Source of the DNA: Tetradesmus obliquus
Taxonomy: Eukaryota; Chlorophyta; Chlorophyceae; Sphaeropleales; Scenedesmaceae
Assembly (NCBI GenBank): GCA_030272155.1
Contig: CP126202.1
Coordinates: 1,798,001-1,862,000, forward strand
Direction of reading: 5' to 3'
Length of the DNA: 64,000 nucleotides
This document shows, one piece after another, positions 47,029 to 58,201 of this stretch (the first letter of the stretch is position 1; the number at the start of each line of letters is the position of its first letter). The notes below the pieces were generated by a model, which was given only the letters and a program-made list of their open reading frames with translations, made no database searches and was not told where the DNA came from. The translations under genes and the position numbers were made by a program.

Positions 47029-48751
47029 GGTGGGGGTGTTGATGCAGCTGCTGCTGATGCCAATGAGGATCCAGCAGCAGCAGCAGCAGCAGCAGTGGCG
47101 GATGATGCAGCCAGTGAGGGCGCAGCCAGCAGCAGCTGCTGCAACAGCAACCACGCGCTGGAGTTCTACCAGCCAGTCCCAAATGCCCAAGCAGCAGCAC
47201 AAGTGCTGACAGTAGGCACTCCACGCAGCACAGGCAGCGGCACCCCTCGGGGCCTCACCCCTAGTTCAGCTGCTGCTGCTGCTGCCAGCTCTTTTATGAC
47301 GATGCGCCCTGCACACATGTACAAAAGTGTGAGCACAGTATACGCCATGTATAGTCCTCTGCGAGGCGGGCTGAGGGCCCTGGGGCAGCCAAAGGGAGCA
47401 GCAGGGGGTGCTGAGCAGCAGCTGCAGCAGCAAGGATACGGCTCAACAGCAGCAGCAGCGATAGGGCTAGCTGTAGGAGAGCCAGGAATGGATGTGCTTC
47501 CAGGGCTTGGTATGGGAGAGGTGGCTAGTGGCAATGGGAGTGAGCACCATTGGCATGCTTTGCTAGGCACAGTACCAGAAGAAGAAGGTGCAGCATGGGT
47601 GGCAGCTGTGCAGCAGCAGCAGCAGCAGCAAGAGGAGGGAGTGGTTGAAGCAGCAGCAGCAGCAGTGGGTGGAAGTCCAGAGGCTGGTGTATTGAACGGC
47701 AGCAGCAGCAGCAGTCCTGAGGAAGCTGGCAGCAGCAGCAGCAGCTCCTCCCAGCAGCAGCAGCGCAGTGGCTTTGACGGGCTCGTGCCAGCAGCAGCAG
47801 CAGCAGCAGCAGCAGCACCGCAGCAGGTGCTGCCGACTCTGCAGGACTTCCGGCAAGAGCTGCAGCAGGAGGAGATGCAGCGGCAGCAGCAGCAGCAACA
47901 GAAGGAGAAGGATGTTGTTGACAGAGGTCCTCTATTTAGGCCTGGCAGCACTTCCCCTGTCGCTGCTCGCCGCAGCGCTGTGCGAGTGAGCAGGCAGCTG
48001 CTTGGCAGCATGCAGCAGCAGCAGCAGCAGCGTGCGTCGCTTCCGCGTCTGATAACAGCAGCAGCTGGGGACAGTGATGGTGATGCTGCTGATAGTGCAG
48101 GGGGCCAAGCAGTAGGCCCTCTCACTGCATCCTCTCCCACGCGGCGCAGGAACAGCATCAACATCATTAGGGCTAGCGCGGGCAGCAGCAACAGCACCGC
48201 AGCTGCGGCGGCTGCACTGCAGCAGCAGCGGCAGCGGCACCAGCAGCATTCGCTGCGGCAGCACAGGGAACAGCACTCCCTGAATAGCAGCAGCAGCAGC
48301 AGCAGGCCGAGTGGCGTCAATGCGCGAGTGGAGGCTGCAGCAGCAGCAGTGGCGGCTCGTGTGGCTGCAGTGGCTGCTCGCAGTAGCAGCCGCCAGCAGC
48401 AGCAGCAGCGAGATGAGGCTTCAGGAGACGAGCAGCAGCAGTCTGAAGCAGTAGCTGCAGCAGTGCAGCCTTCTGGTACCAGGGCGCAGCAGCAGCAGCA
48501 GCGGGATGGTGGCGGCGGCAGCAGCAGCAGGACACCGCTATCCACCAGCCAGCGGCAGCAGCAGGCGCGGCAGCGGCGGCAGCAAGCAGAGGCGCTGGCA
48601 GCAGCGGCAGCAGCCGAAGCTGCTGTTGCCCGCAGCCGCCGGGGCAGCCGCAGCACATCAGGCGGCAACAACAACAACAGCAGCAGCAGTAGGCGCACAT
48701 CAGCAACAGGGGGTGCAGGACACACTCCCAGGGCCTCAGCTAGCCGGCACT

Positions 48752-48787
<36 letters not shown>

Positions 48788-49173
48788 CTCCTGACAACCA
48801 GCTTGTCACTAGCTACCACAACCCAATGGTGGCACTGGAGGATGCCGGCCTCGGTTCAGCAGATGAAGAGGCGTTACTTAGCGCTGGTTTAGTGCCAGGG
48901 TTTGGCGCCGCTGCACTGCGGCGCAGCAGCTGCTCGCCGGAGGCCTCTGGCCCTGCTGCTGTCTCTGCCGCTGCTGTGCCTGCACATATGACGCCGCTAG
49001 CTAGGGAGCGAAGTAAGGGCAGTAATGCTGCGGGCGGCCGGGAGCAAGGCGGTTGTGGAGCTGAGGGTGTTGAGGGGGAGCAGAGCAGCGGGGCAGGCGG
49101 GCAGCTGCACTGGAACCCGCTGTATGACCCGAATGCGATGGCGTGCTCCCCCATTCCTGGTTACACCATGTAG
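41709..49173 (+). CDS. Very large low-complexity (Ala/Gln/Ser) protein with a short coiled coil, unrecognised
   Basis: Five exons in phase: 41709-41989, 42105-42325, 42571-42832, 43323-43618, 43844-49173; 2129 residues. The N-terminus is basic (EKQKSGKKKLGSWLKKL). Exons 3-4 encode a heptad-like region (LLEQQRLREQLAAMQQ), probably a coiled coil. Exon 5 is 5.3 kb of nearly uninterrupted poly-Ala, poly-Gln, poly-Ser and Gly runs. Sparse complex islands include an acidic Ser/Asp patch, a GSTNGGT-type tandem repeat near 46670-46780, and a distinctive C-terminus, QLHWNPLYDPNAM, that ends the protein. That C-terminal unit occurs twice more after the stop. The whole exon is open for 1777 codons, although CAG repeats favour open frames. 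The five-exon phase consistency and the complex N-terminus argue for a real gene. A scaffold or disordered nuclear protein is a guess. Confidence 0.7.
43000..43245. repeat. Copies of exon 3 end and exon 4 start of the large low-complexity gene
   Basis: 43005-43085 copies the exon 3 end (42757-42835). 43191-43232 copies the acceptor side of exon 4 (43313-43355). Both lie in the same intron. Confidence 0.8.
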
Positions 49174-49189
49174 CTGCCATCAGCATGTT

Positions 49190-49620
49190 ACCACTGAAGC
49201 CAATGCTTCCACCCTCTACATCATGCATTGGCCATGCTGTGCCCCAAGGGCGGTGTTGCTGCGGGCAGGGGCACATGGGTGGTTGTGGGGCTGAGGGTGT
49301 TGAGGGACCGGTGGGCAGCTGCACTGGAATCCGCTGCATGACCCGAATGCGGTGGCGTGCTCCCCTATTCCTGGTTACACCATGTAGCTACCATCAGCAT
49401 GTCACCACTGCAGCTGAATGCTTCCGCTCTCTGCATCATGCATAGGCCATGCTGTGCCCCAAGGGCGGTGTTGCTGGAAGGCAGGGGCACATGGGTGGTT
49501 GTGGGCTGAGGGTGTTGAGGGCGAGCAGAGCAGTGGGGCAGGCGGGCAGCTGCACTGGAATCCGCTGTATGACCCCAATGCGATGACGTGCTCCCCCATT
49601 CCTGGTTACACCATGTAGCT
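49190..49620. repeat. Two copies of the terminal coding unit and stop of the large low-complexity gene
   Basis: Units ending near 49388 and 49618 repeat the final coding segment (GQLHWNPLYDPNAM...GYTM, stop), plus about 100 bases of following sequence, after the real stop at 49173. Confidence 0.9.
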
Positions 49621-51147
49621 ATGATCAGCATAGCACAACTCGAGCCAAGTTTTACCACCTCATTATACACTGTTCAAGGTAGAGGGTGTGCTGGGGCTAT
49701 TGGTATGTTAAGCAATGGGACGATGGCGTGCTTTTGCCCACTCCTGTTTTGAACAGCAGATCGCTGATGGGGCCGCTGCCGTGGCTGGAAACAACACAAA
49801 CTCACCCTTTACAACAAAGACTTGCGGAGTATGATGATGCTGGTGGTGCTGTTGCTATGCCTGATGGGTCAACAAGATAAGCATGGCGGGCACGGAGAAA
49901 TCAAAAATACCTGGGCGCCAGTGTCGATCAAACAATCAACCGCTTTGTTAGCGGGGCCTGATGGTTGTTACTGCAACGCAGCTGTTGCGTTATGTTGATG
50001 CAGTGACACAATGCTGCCCAGGGCTCCTGTTATGACCCTTGCATGGTACGCCCTGCACACTGTGTTACTGTGTACGTACTGCTCGGACCCTCATGAGCGG
50101 AGTAGCGGCCGCTGGGCTGTGCCTGAGGCAGGTTTTCAGTCCTGAGATGGTTACAGTGAGTGTGTGCAAGGAGTTTGCAGATGTATTATACTGTGTTGCA
50201 TTATCGTGCAGCTGCTGTTGTATGTGTGTGATGAGGTGTGACGCTTGCTCGATATTACTGGACACTTGACAAGCTCAGGGCGCGGCTGTGAATGTGACTT
50301 CTGTGCTGGCAGCCGTGTGTGTGACTGCTGTGCGCCTCGTCTGCGTCACTCCATTGCTCGTTGATGCCAGCGCTCCTGCTGTCTTGTAATGGTTGCAGGG
50401 GGCGTGATTACCTGGCGGTTGCACCCTGGCAGCGCACCTGAAAGCACAGTGGGGTTTCACCTTGAAACTCTGTTTGGGCAGCTGCTTCTGCAGAGGTACA
50501 GTTGCAGCGGTCCGTCTGCTGCACTTCGTGAGACTGAAAGACAGCGCATTTGTACTAATATATTACCTTTTTTTGCGCTGAACTCTGCCTGGCACGCCCA
50601 TCACGGTGTTTGTTCTTTGAACTTCAAATCGTTCAAACTTGTGAAGTGACAAACACATCTCCGAAACGAACGCGGGGCGTTTCACAGTCGAAGTCGATGA
50701 TGGCGTCTAAGACGCAGTTTCTTGGGTCCATACGCATGCAAACACGCTGACGTCTTGCAGCCCGCCCTCAGAACACGGAAAAAGTGGCTTGGCCCTAGCT
50801 CAGATAACCTGCACGATACGCACACAACGCTGATAAGTACCATCTTTTGACATATTTTCCTGGGATCAGTTGCCGTGCGAAGCATCGCCCCAGGTTGGCA
50901 GCAGCACCCAGCACACCCACAGCAGCAGACAGTGGAAGGCCAGAGCCTTCTGTAGTCCGTTGCTACCGCAGCCAGCAAGACTGCATAATCAATCAAAAAC
51001 TCAGTTGTTTTGTCAGCGATTTTGCAAGCGCTGTAACAGGAACTGACCTCTCACATGCTGCCTGTGCAGGCCTCCACAACAGCAGCAAGTACTTGCAGGA
51101 GCAGCGGTCCGTTTGCGAACCAAACCCTGTAATACAACTCTGCCAGC
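49621..51147. other. Intergenic, promoter side of the lysine-rich gene
   Basis: No gene supported. GT-rich and T-rich stretches near 50150-50600. The last 100 bases should hold the promoter and 5' UTR. Confidence 0.45.
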
Positions 51148-52637
51148 ATGAGCAGCCGTGGCACCCGTGGTGGTGCTAAGCGCAAGGCAGAAGAGGTAGC
51201 TGTGCCTGCTGCTGCAGCAGCAGAGGCAGCTGCTCCAGCTGCAAAGAAGCGCTCCAAGGCCGCAGCAGCAGCAGCAGCACCTGCGCCTGCAAGCAAGCAG
51301 CCAGCAGCAGCTGTAAAGGAGAGCAAGAAGAAGGCTGCAGCACCTGGTAAGGAAAACAAGGTACAGAAGGCTGGCCCTGCAGCAGCAGAAGCAGCAGCAG
51401 GAGGAGGTGGCAAGGTAAAGAAGGCAAAGGCCAGCCCTGCGCCACCAGCAGCAGCAGGCAAGGCCAAGCGCAAGCAGCAGGCTGCCGCGGCTGCAGCCCC
51501 AGCAGCAGCAGCTGCCACCAAGAAGAAGCCAGCAAAGAAGCAGGCCACCGCTGCCGCAGCAGCAGCAGCAGCCGAACCCAAGAAGCAGCCGAAGGAGAGC
51601 AAGAAGGCAAAGAAGCCCAGCAAGAAGCAGCAGCAGCAGCAGGCTGAGGAGCAGGATGAGGAGCAGGATGAAGATGAGCAGCAGGATGAGGAGGAGGGGC
51701 CACAGCAGCAGCCGGTGCACGAGCAGTTCATGGCACTGGTTGCGGAGAAAGAGGCAGAGCTGGGCAAGCACTGCATCGTGCTGGGCCAGTTTGATGGCGA
51801 TGAGGATGAGGCCACCATTGAGGACCTGATGGGCCTGCAGAAGGTGTTTGTGCCGGAGCAGGTGCAGGACGACTTCATCGAGGTGAGCGTGAGGGTTTGT
51901 TCCTGCTGCTGCTGCTTCTGGCTGCTGCAGCTGTGGAGCGAGCTGGATGACGTGGGCAATCAGAGAGGCATAACCCGCACATCCTCATACTTGCATCACT
52001 CACACCTCAACCACAACTTTGCTGCTGCTTCTGGCTGCTGGCTTCTGGCTGCTGCAGCTGTGGCGGGAGCTGGACGATGTGGGCAACGGCAGCATGCACA
52101 AGCCGCATTTTCTCAAAACGCCGCAACACTGACACCTTGATTCGTCCGCTGCTGCTGCTGCTGCTGCTGCCGCCGCTTGTTGTAGCTGTGGAGCGAGCTG
52201 GACGACGTGGGCAATGAGAGCGAGGATGAGGGCGAGGATGAGGACGAGGACGGCAGCGACGGCCTGGCAGCATTCATGAAGGCATTCATGGTGAGCTGGC
52301 TGCGGTGCAAAGTTCAGCAGACTGCCGATTTGAGGTGTACTGGCTGTGCTGATTACTGCCTGCGGAAGGGCCTGCTGTTGTTTGCTGCGGCACAGACTGG
52401 CTAGCAACATAACGGAATACGGTCTGGCTGCCTTTACGAAGGCCATTCAAGGTGAGCTGGTTGCATCCATGATGTGTTTGCCTGGCGTTGTGGTGACGTG
52501 CATGCATGCTTGCGATTGTTGTCCAAGGGTTTTCCTTGGGTCTGCAGCAGTTGCAAGAGCAGGGCTTGAAGGGCCCGCACCGTGCATGGTGGCCAACCCT
52601 CAACACTGCAGTATCGCACGCAACCTCAACTGTGTGT

Positions 52638-52698
<61 letters not shown>

Positions 52699-52787
52699 GC
52701 AAGTTCCTGGGCACGCAGCACAGCGGCCAGATGCAGGCCATCCTCAGCAGCCACCTCAAGGCGGTGGACAAGGCGATAAAGTGAGTC

Positions 52788-52826
<39 letters not shown>

Positions 52827-53413
52827 ATGGCAGCAGATGCAGCAGCGTTGTGCCGCTTGAGCAGATTCACGTGAACGCACCCCCAACTCGTCACGTGACA
52901 GCACTCCCACCCACACGTAGCAAACTTCATGTGCACATGCTGCTGTGCTGTGCGTGCAGGGCCAAGCTGTGGCAGACGGGCTTCTGCTGGTGGCCAGCCT
53001 CGGCAACAACCTCCATTGCACAGCCTGAAACTGTTGATATATTGTGTTCTCAAGCACATGCTGTTTTTTTGTTTGTTTGTTTGTTTGCGTTGTGTGCAGG
53101 GCCAAGCAGTGGCAGGCGGCCTTCTGCCGCTGGGCAGCCATCGTGATGGCAGCACGCAGGGAGAGCCACTGGTGGGAGGACACAGGTGAGAAAGCAGCAG
53201 CAGCAGCAGCAGTAGCAGTAGCAGGCAGCAGCAGCAGCAGTTTGATGTATGTGCATGTGAAGCAGCATGCCTGTTCAACATGGCAGCCTGAGCAGCAGAC
53301 GCGCGCCTTGCATTATTCCGGGAACTGTGCAGCTGGCATTCTGCTGTGAACACCCCGTGGGCTTCCTGTTCATTCAGCTGCCACCTGACGCTTGTACTGC
53401 ATCTTTTTTCTGC

Positions 53414-53457
<44 letters not shown>

Positions 53458-53687
53458 GCAGACAAGCCTGCTGCTGCCACGGTCATCTACAACAAGCTGC
53501 GGACGCAGTGGGGCAAGCTCAAGGAGCGCAGCGATGAGGTGAGCCATCAACAGATGTAATCGGCTTTTGATAAAAATGGTTGTGGTGCTGGCATGCGATC
53601 AGTTTATTGGTGCTGTTTGTGCATGGTTGCTTGCAGGAGCTGGGCGGGCTGGTGACGGAGGGCAGCGGCTGCCCAAAGGCGGCACTG

Positions 53688-53728
<41 letters not shown>

Positions 53729-54083
53729 GGCTGTACACCTGCAAGCTGCAGGAGCTGGGTGGGCTGGTGGCGGAGGGCGCTGGCTCATGTTGATGCTGAC
53801 CTTGCTGCTGATGCTGCTGCGGTTGCTGTCGCTGCTGTGTCTCAATTTTCAAACTGCAGGAGCTGGGCGGGCTGGTGGCTGAGGGTGGCGGCTGCGCCGA
53901 GGAGGCACTGACTGCTGAGATTGCTGCTGCTGAAACTGCTGCTGCTGCTGATCTGAATTCCTGCAGGAGCTGGGCGGGCTGGTGGCTGAGGGTGGCGGCT
54001 GCCCCAAGGAGGCGCTGGGCGGCTACCTGAGCGGCATGGCTGAGGAGATGCGCGGCATGGACTACGAGGTGGAGGACGCCTAG
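51148..54083 (+). CDS. Lysine/alanine-rich probable nuclear protein with acidic stretches, unrecognised
   Basis: Six exons in phase: 51148-51882, 52186-52290, 52698-52780, 53100-53185, 53462-53538, 53967-54083; 400 residues. The first 190 residues alternate Lys-rich and Ala-rich segments, like histone H1 tails or nucleolar proteins, and hold several possible nuclear localisation signals (for example AKKRSKA). Acidic Glu/Asp/Gln runs follow. A complex conserved-looking part then reads FMALVAEKEAELGKHCIVLG, LWSELDDVGN, FLGTQHSGQMQAILSSHLK, WQAAFCRWAAIVMAARRE, VIYNKLRTQWGKLKERSDE and a final exon ending in YEVEDA. I do not recognise this domain. Introns carry partial copies of exons 2, 4 and 6 and long CTG tracts before the acceptors of exons 2, 3 and 5. 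A TGTAA lies about 455 bases after the stop, a possible distal poly(A) signal. Confidence 0.78.
51925..52100. repeat. Two copies of the start of lysine-rich protein exon 2
   Basis: Copies at about 51925-51965 and 52050-52092 match the LWSELDDVGN start at 52186, each after a CTGCTGCAG acceptor. A copy of the exon 2 end lies at 52415-52452. Confidence 0.8.
52640..52693. repeat. CTG microsatellite at a splice acceptor
   Basis: About 18 CTG units run directly into the CCAG acceptor of exon 3 of the lysine-rich gene. Confidence 0.92.
52950..53010. repeat. Copy of the start of lysine-rich protein exon 4
   Basis: GTGCAGGGCCAAGC...TGGCAG matches the acceptor side at 53094-53140 with several substitutions. 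Confidence 0.75.
53066..53089. repeat. (GTTT)n tract before an acceptor
   Basis: T-rich run with GTTT units 10 bases upstream of the exon 4 acceptor of the lysine-rich gene. It is a conventional pyrimidine-rich tract, unlike the CTG runs at neighbouring introns. Confidence 0.85.
53636..53935. repeat. Three copies of the start of lysine-rich protein exon 6
   Basis: Copies at about 53632, 53744 and 53855 (spacing about 111 bases) match the last exon at 53967. All start after a GCAG acceptor and keep the ELGGLV frame. Confidence 0.9.
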
Positions 54084-55284
54084 AGAGCTTGCAGGAACGG
54101 TGCAGCGCCTGCAGGAACAGGAGAGTTTCCCTGCGTCATGCGTGCAGCGCTGGGGCAGCGGTGCCGTTAAAGTGAGAGTCATTGTGCTGCACCATTGCTC
54201 TGAAGCCTATGGCGGCCTGAGCGGTGTTGCCAGGAGTTGCGTGGCATAATCTTGAGGTGGAGGATGGAGGAAGCGCTTGCAGGATCTGGGCGCAGCGCTT
54301 GCAGGAACAGGGCAGCGCTTGCAGGAACAGGGAAGCCCTTGCAGGACGCGTATAGGGCTGCAGGAATGCTGCAGATGCAAGTCAGAGAGGCCTGTAGCGC
54401 TGCTGGCAGCGGGACCTGAGTTGCAGTAACAGAGTTGTGTTGTGCTGATTCAGTCAACAAAGTGTGTGTTTCCCCAGGGACCGCTGCCTGCGGTGGAGTT
54501 TGCATGGTTATCATGAGCATCAAGGTGGTGATGACCATGTAACAGTGGACTTGTGGCCGGGCAACATGCTTCACAGAAGCCTTGACAGCCTTGTCAGCCT
54601 ACGGCAATCATCAGCATCACGTTACCAAGCAAGCCGCAGCCCCAGCGCCTGCGCCAACACCCACGGCACGCAGGTTTCATAGTCACGTTTTATCACCATT
54701 TGTACTACAGAAAATGCAGCACTACAGCAGGTAACAACCGAAAAAGAAGGTGCAGCACTGGATCTCGCAGGCCACTGCAATCCCCTCCTTGTGCTGAGTT
54801 TGGCAGGGACCACTGCGACCGCCCAGACACACGAGCAGAGAGAGCTGCTGCCAGCAGCAGCGACTGGCACTGCAAAACGGACGCCCTTGTGTTGGAGCTC
54901 ATCAACCAGTGCATCACTGTTGCGCCATGTGATGCCCAACAGTAGTAGGCACCAGCTCAACTTGAGTGACTGAGTCACAACTTTGTGAACTCGAGATTGG
55001 GCACATGTGCTACGGCAGAATGATTGCAACAGCGCTGTTGCCACTGTTACCAGCAGTAAAAGAAGTTTCATCATGATCAAAGGAAGAATGGCTGATTACG
55101 TTACGGAACACTCTGGAACTCACAGCTCACTGGGCTCACAAGGCTTGAAGCCCTTCAACAGTATCCACCCACAAACAGCCGCCACCATGTGGCAAACACA
55201 TGTTGAACACCAGCCCCACAACCTGGACTGTTGCGCACACAGACCCAAACCTGCGACTGTTCCACAGCAGTTTGTACAAATTCT
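54084..55284. other. 3' region of the lysine-rich gene and intergenic
   Basis: 54280-54350 has short tandem copies of GCGCTTGCAGGAACAGG. The rest shows no supportable gene. Confidence 0.5.
54539..54543 (+). terminator. Possible distal TGTAA poly(A) signal
   Basis: First TGTAA after the lysine-rich protein gene, about 455 bases past its stop. The distance implies a long 3' UTR, so this is tentative. Confidence 0.3.
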
Positions 55285-55725
55285 TGAAACGCCGTGCCGC
55301 TACACGCGCAGCCACGATGCGGGCATCACGCCCACCGTGCCTGCCCGGTTGGCACGCCGCATCCTGCTCATGCTGCTTGCAAGCAGCCCTTGACAGGGCA
55401 CCATAGAACTCCCTGTCGAGCTGCGCTATGCCTGCAACACGCGGTACACACCAGTCCACACACCTTTGACAGGTTGAATGTTGCACACACGCCAATGTCT
55501 GGTGCCTTTCTTTAAACAGTCAAACGTGTGACTTTGCAGCCCAAGCAAACATATTGCTGCTACACCCGCAACCACGATGCAGGCATCACACCATGCGCAT
55601 CCTGCCTGTTGGCGCGCCGCATCTCTGCCTCGTGCTGCTTGCCAGCCGCCCTCAGCAGTGCGCCATAGAACTCCCCGTTGAGCTGCGCTATGCCTGCCTG
55701 CAGCACTTCCCTGTGGTGCATGATG
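55285..55725. repeat. Two copies of the C-terminal exon end of the 288-residue protein
   Basis: 55557-55725 repeats 55830-55990 almost exactly, including the stop codon; 55290-55440 is a more diverged copy. Both lie beyond the stop of the minus-strand gene. Confidence 0.88.
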
Positions 55726-55829
55726 TGCAGCTGCCCCAGGGTACCTGCATGGTCCAGGGCCTGGATGTCATGCAGCAGCCGGACACAAAGCGCAACAGCG
55801 CTGCCATGCCCCAAACAGGCACCTCGCCA

Positions 55830-57575
55830 CTACACCCGCAACCACGATGCAGGCATCACACCATGCGCATCCTGCCTATTGGCGCGCCGCATCTCTGCCT
55901 CGTGCTGCTTGCCAGCAGCCCTCAGTAGGGCACCATAAAACTCCCCGTTGAGCTGCGCTATGCCCGCCTGCAGCACCTCCCTGTGGTGCAGCTGTCCCAG
56001 GGTGCCTGCAAGGTCCAGGTCCTGGATGTCGTGCAGCAGCGTGGTGAAGTGGGACAGCACCAGCGGCAGCTCGTCTGGGCAGGTGGCTGCGAGGCGCTCC
56101 GGGGTCTCTGCAGGGGGGCAAGGGCAGGGGGTAATGTTTGACAACGTGAAGGTGAACGTGCATCCTTTGGGGTCGAGGAGGTGGGAAGAGGTGTATGGGC
56201 AGATTGCTGCAATAGTCGGCTGCGGGGCTGCTGGCTTGCAGCAGCACCTTATATACAGTGCCTTGCTGATGGCTGATGGCTGTTGTCTAGCAGGCAATCT
56301 GCTGGAGCGACTTCAACACCACCTGACAGCAGGCTGCAGCTTGCAGGATGCACTGCTTCAGCGCCTGTGAAGTCTAGAACAGCCTGAAGTTATGCCTGCT
56401 GCTAGGAGACGCTGGCAGTAGTTGGCATGGCCCAATGGCTGACTGTATGCTTGTACATGTTTGTATGCTTGTACATGCTTGTACGTGCTTGCACTGCTGC
56501 GTTGCACCTAGGGATCCCATGCTTGTAGGACTCACTTGGTGGGAAGCTGAACGAGCCTGCAGGGTTCAGGTCCACTGCCCCACCCCATGCTGGGCTAGCA
56601 GGGCGCTGCTGCTGCTTTTGCTGCTGCTTTTGCTGCTGCTGCTGGTGCGCATCCGGTGATGTGGATGCCTTGCTGGTTGCTGCTGCCTCCTGCTGCGTGT
56701 CTGATGGCGCTTCGAACAGCAGCTGGGACCTCATGCTGAGGTATGTGGGGCTGTGGCTGCTGCTGCTGGTGGCGCTGGGGTTGCTGCTGCTGCTTCCGAG
56801 GCGCTGCTGCACCTGCTTGCACCTTCTGAGGATGCTGCTGATGGTGTCGTGCACGCCAGCATACTCTGCAGCAGGGCAGCAGTGTTGCAGACGTAAACGA
56901 TAGCTGTGGGTTTCATGTTATGCTGCAGATGCTGCCGGTTGAGCTGCGTGGCTGCTGGGTTCGGATGCAGCAATGCAGTTTCAAGCAGTTACGGCACTGC
57001 AGCTGGTCACTGATTCATGCCAGTGGTTGCTACAGAGATGTCAGCCCCTGGCTGCTGTGGACGTGTCAGCCAATGTTGTAGCTGCTGCTGACGCATTGAC
57101 CAGCAGCAGTTCAGCAAATCCCACCAACCTGAGTGCAGTTGCTTCTTGCGCTCTTCAACCATCTTTTCCTGTTGCAGGCAGCAGCATGCAACGAGAGCAA
57201 CATCAGTGCAGGAGCATGACACTTGGTGGAACCGTTGATACTGTCATGTCATGGCTTGGGTTCTGGTATGCACCATGCGCTGTCGACAAGGTTTGACTGG
57301 ACGCATCACACACATGCATCCTGCAAAGTCCTGGCAGTGGCTGCAGCACTGCTCACCCGCTGCTGGCTGTTCAGGCTGCCTGCCCTTGCTGCTGGTCCTG
57401 GCAGAGGTGGCTCGGGCACCCTGTGCTTCCAGTCGGCGACCACCCAGGCAGGCCTTTTGCGTGAATGAGGGCTGCGGGGAGGCCTGGGGCTTGCTACATG
57501 GCTGCACACTGCTGCTGTACGGGAGTCGAGCAGGGGCCTCTTGTCCACCTCGCTGCGAGTACTTATTGGCTCCAT
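55830..57575 (-). CDS. Unrecognised 288-residue protein with helical N-terminal region
   Basis: Four exons in phase: 57357-57575, 57129-57168, 56536-56865, 55830-56107. The start MEPISTRSEVDKRPLLD is followed by a proline/basic region. The 40-base exon 2 encodes EKMVEERKKQLHS, which joins exon 3 (EYAGVHDTISSILRRCKQVQQ) into a likely coiled coil. A Gln/Ser-rich linker follows, then a helical C-terminal part (LPLVLSHFTTLLHDIQDL, GIAQLNGEFYGALLRAAGK). The tiny exon and matching phases support the model. The C-terminal exon end is copied twice past the stop codon (55285-55725). I recognise no family; a vesicle-trafficking or adaptor protein is only a guess from the coiled-coil look. Confidence 0.62.
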
Positions 57576-58201
57576 AGCAACCAAATACAGTTTAACGCTG
57601 AACTTAAGGTTAATGGTACTCTAATGAACGATAGACTCGACGCCTGCTTCGCGTAGCGTGTTTTGGCGGGTCAATCGCTGCTTTGACATCAAGAGGCTCA
57701 GGTGCTGCACAACTACAAACACAACTGCTTCAACAACTCATTGAAAGCATATATAACTGCTGAGTGCCTAAATGAAGTGCTATTTCCTTGCGGCATTGCT
57801 CACCAAACCCTGCTTTCGTTGTCATCATCCTAAGCCAGGCTTAGCCTGGTTTTCGCAGTTACATTTCTTACATTTAGACTTATTTGTTACCTGTTTTGAG
57901 TGTTTTGTTTTACTTGCATGTCTACGCACTTGTCCCACCCAGTGTCACCGCGACACCAGGACAGGAGGCTGCAAGGGTCCAGTATACGATGGTGATGGAC
58001 AAATCTACACGATTTCACGATTTTAATGCGTAAATAGGTAGTCACCAGCTTGTGAGTACACACTTCAGTCACAAACCGCCGTGTACTTCTTCCCGCCACG
58101 ATGAACGCAGCAGCGCAAACAATCGTTTCTACACTAAATCAAAAGCTTTAGAGCTCCTGCAGAGTTATCCGCAGTCTGTGTCTTCAGAGGGCGTCGTCGT
58201 G
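57576..58201. promoter_or_regulatory. Divergent promoter region
   Basis: 626 bases between the start of the minus-strand 288-residue protein and the plus-strand transporter. AT-richer than its surroundings; a CATATATAAC motif near 57748 could serve as a TATA-like element. Confidence 0.35.

Noticed and set aside
47166-48809. 547-codon minus-strand ORF, and similar long antisense frames at 44355-45221, 43344-44270 and 51051-51959
   Set aside because: They mirror the CAG-rich coding exons of the plus strand. CTG/GCA/TGC repeats contain no stop in any frame, and the translations are runs of Leu, Cys or Ala without complexity.
49190-49620. Downstream copies of the large protein's C-terminus as separate small genes
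   Set aside because: They lack a start and an upstream exon; they are tandem copies of the last exon end with its stop.
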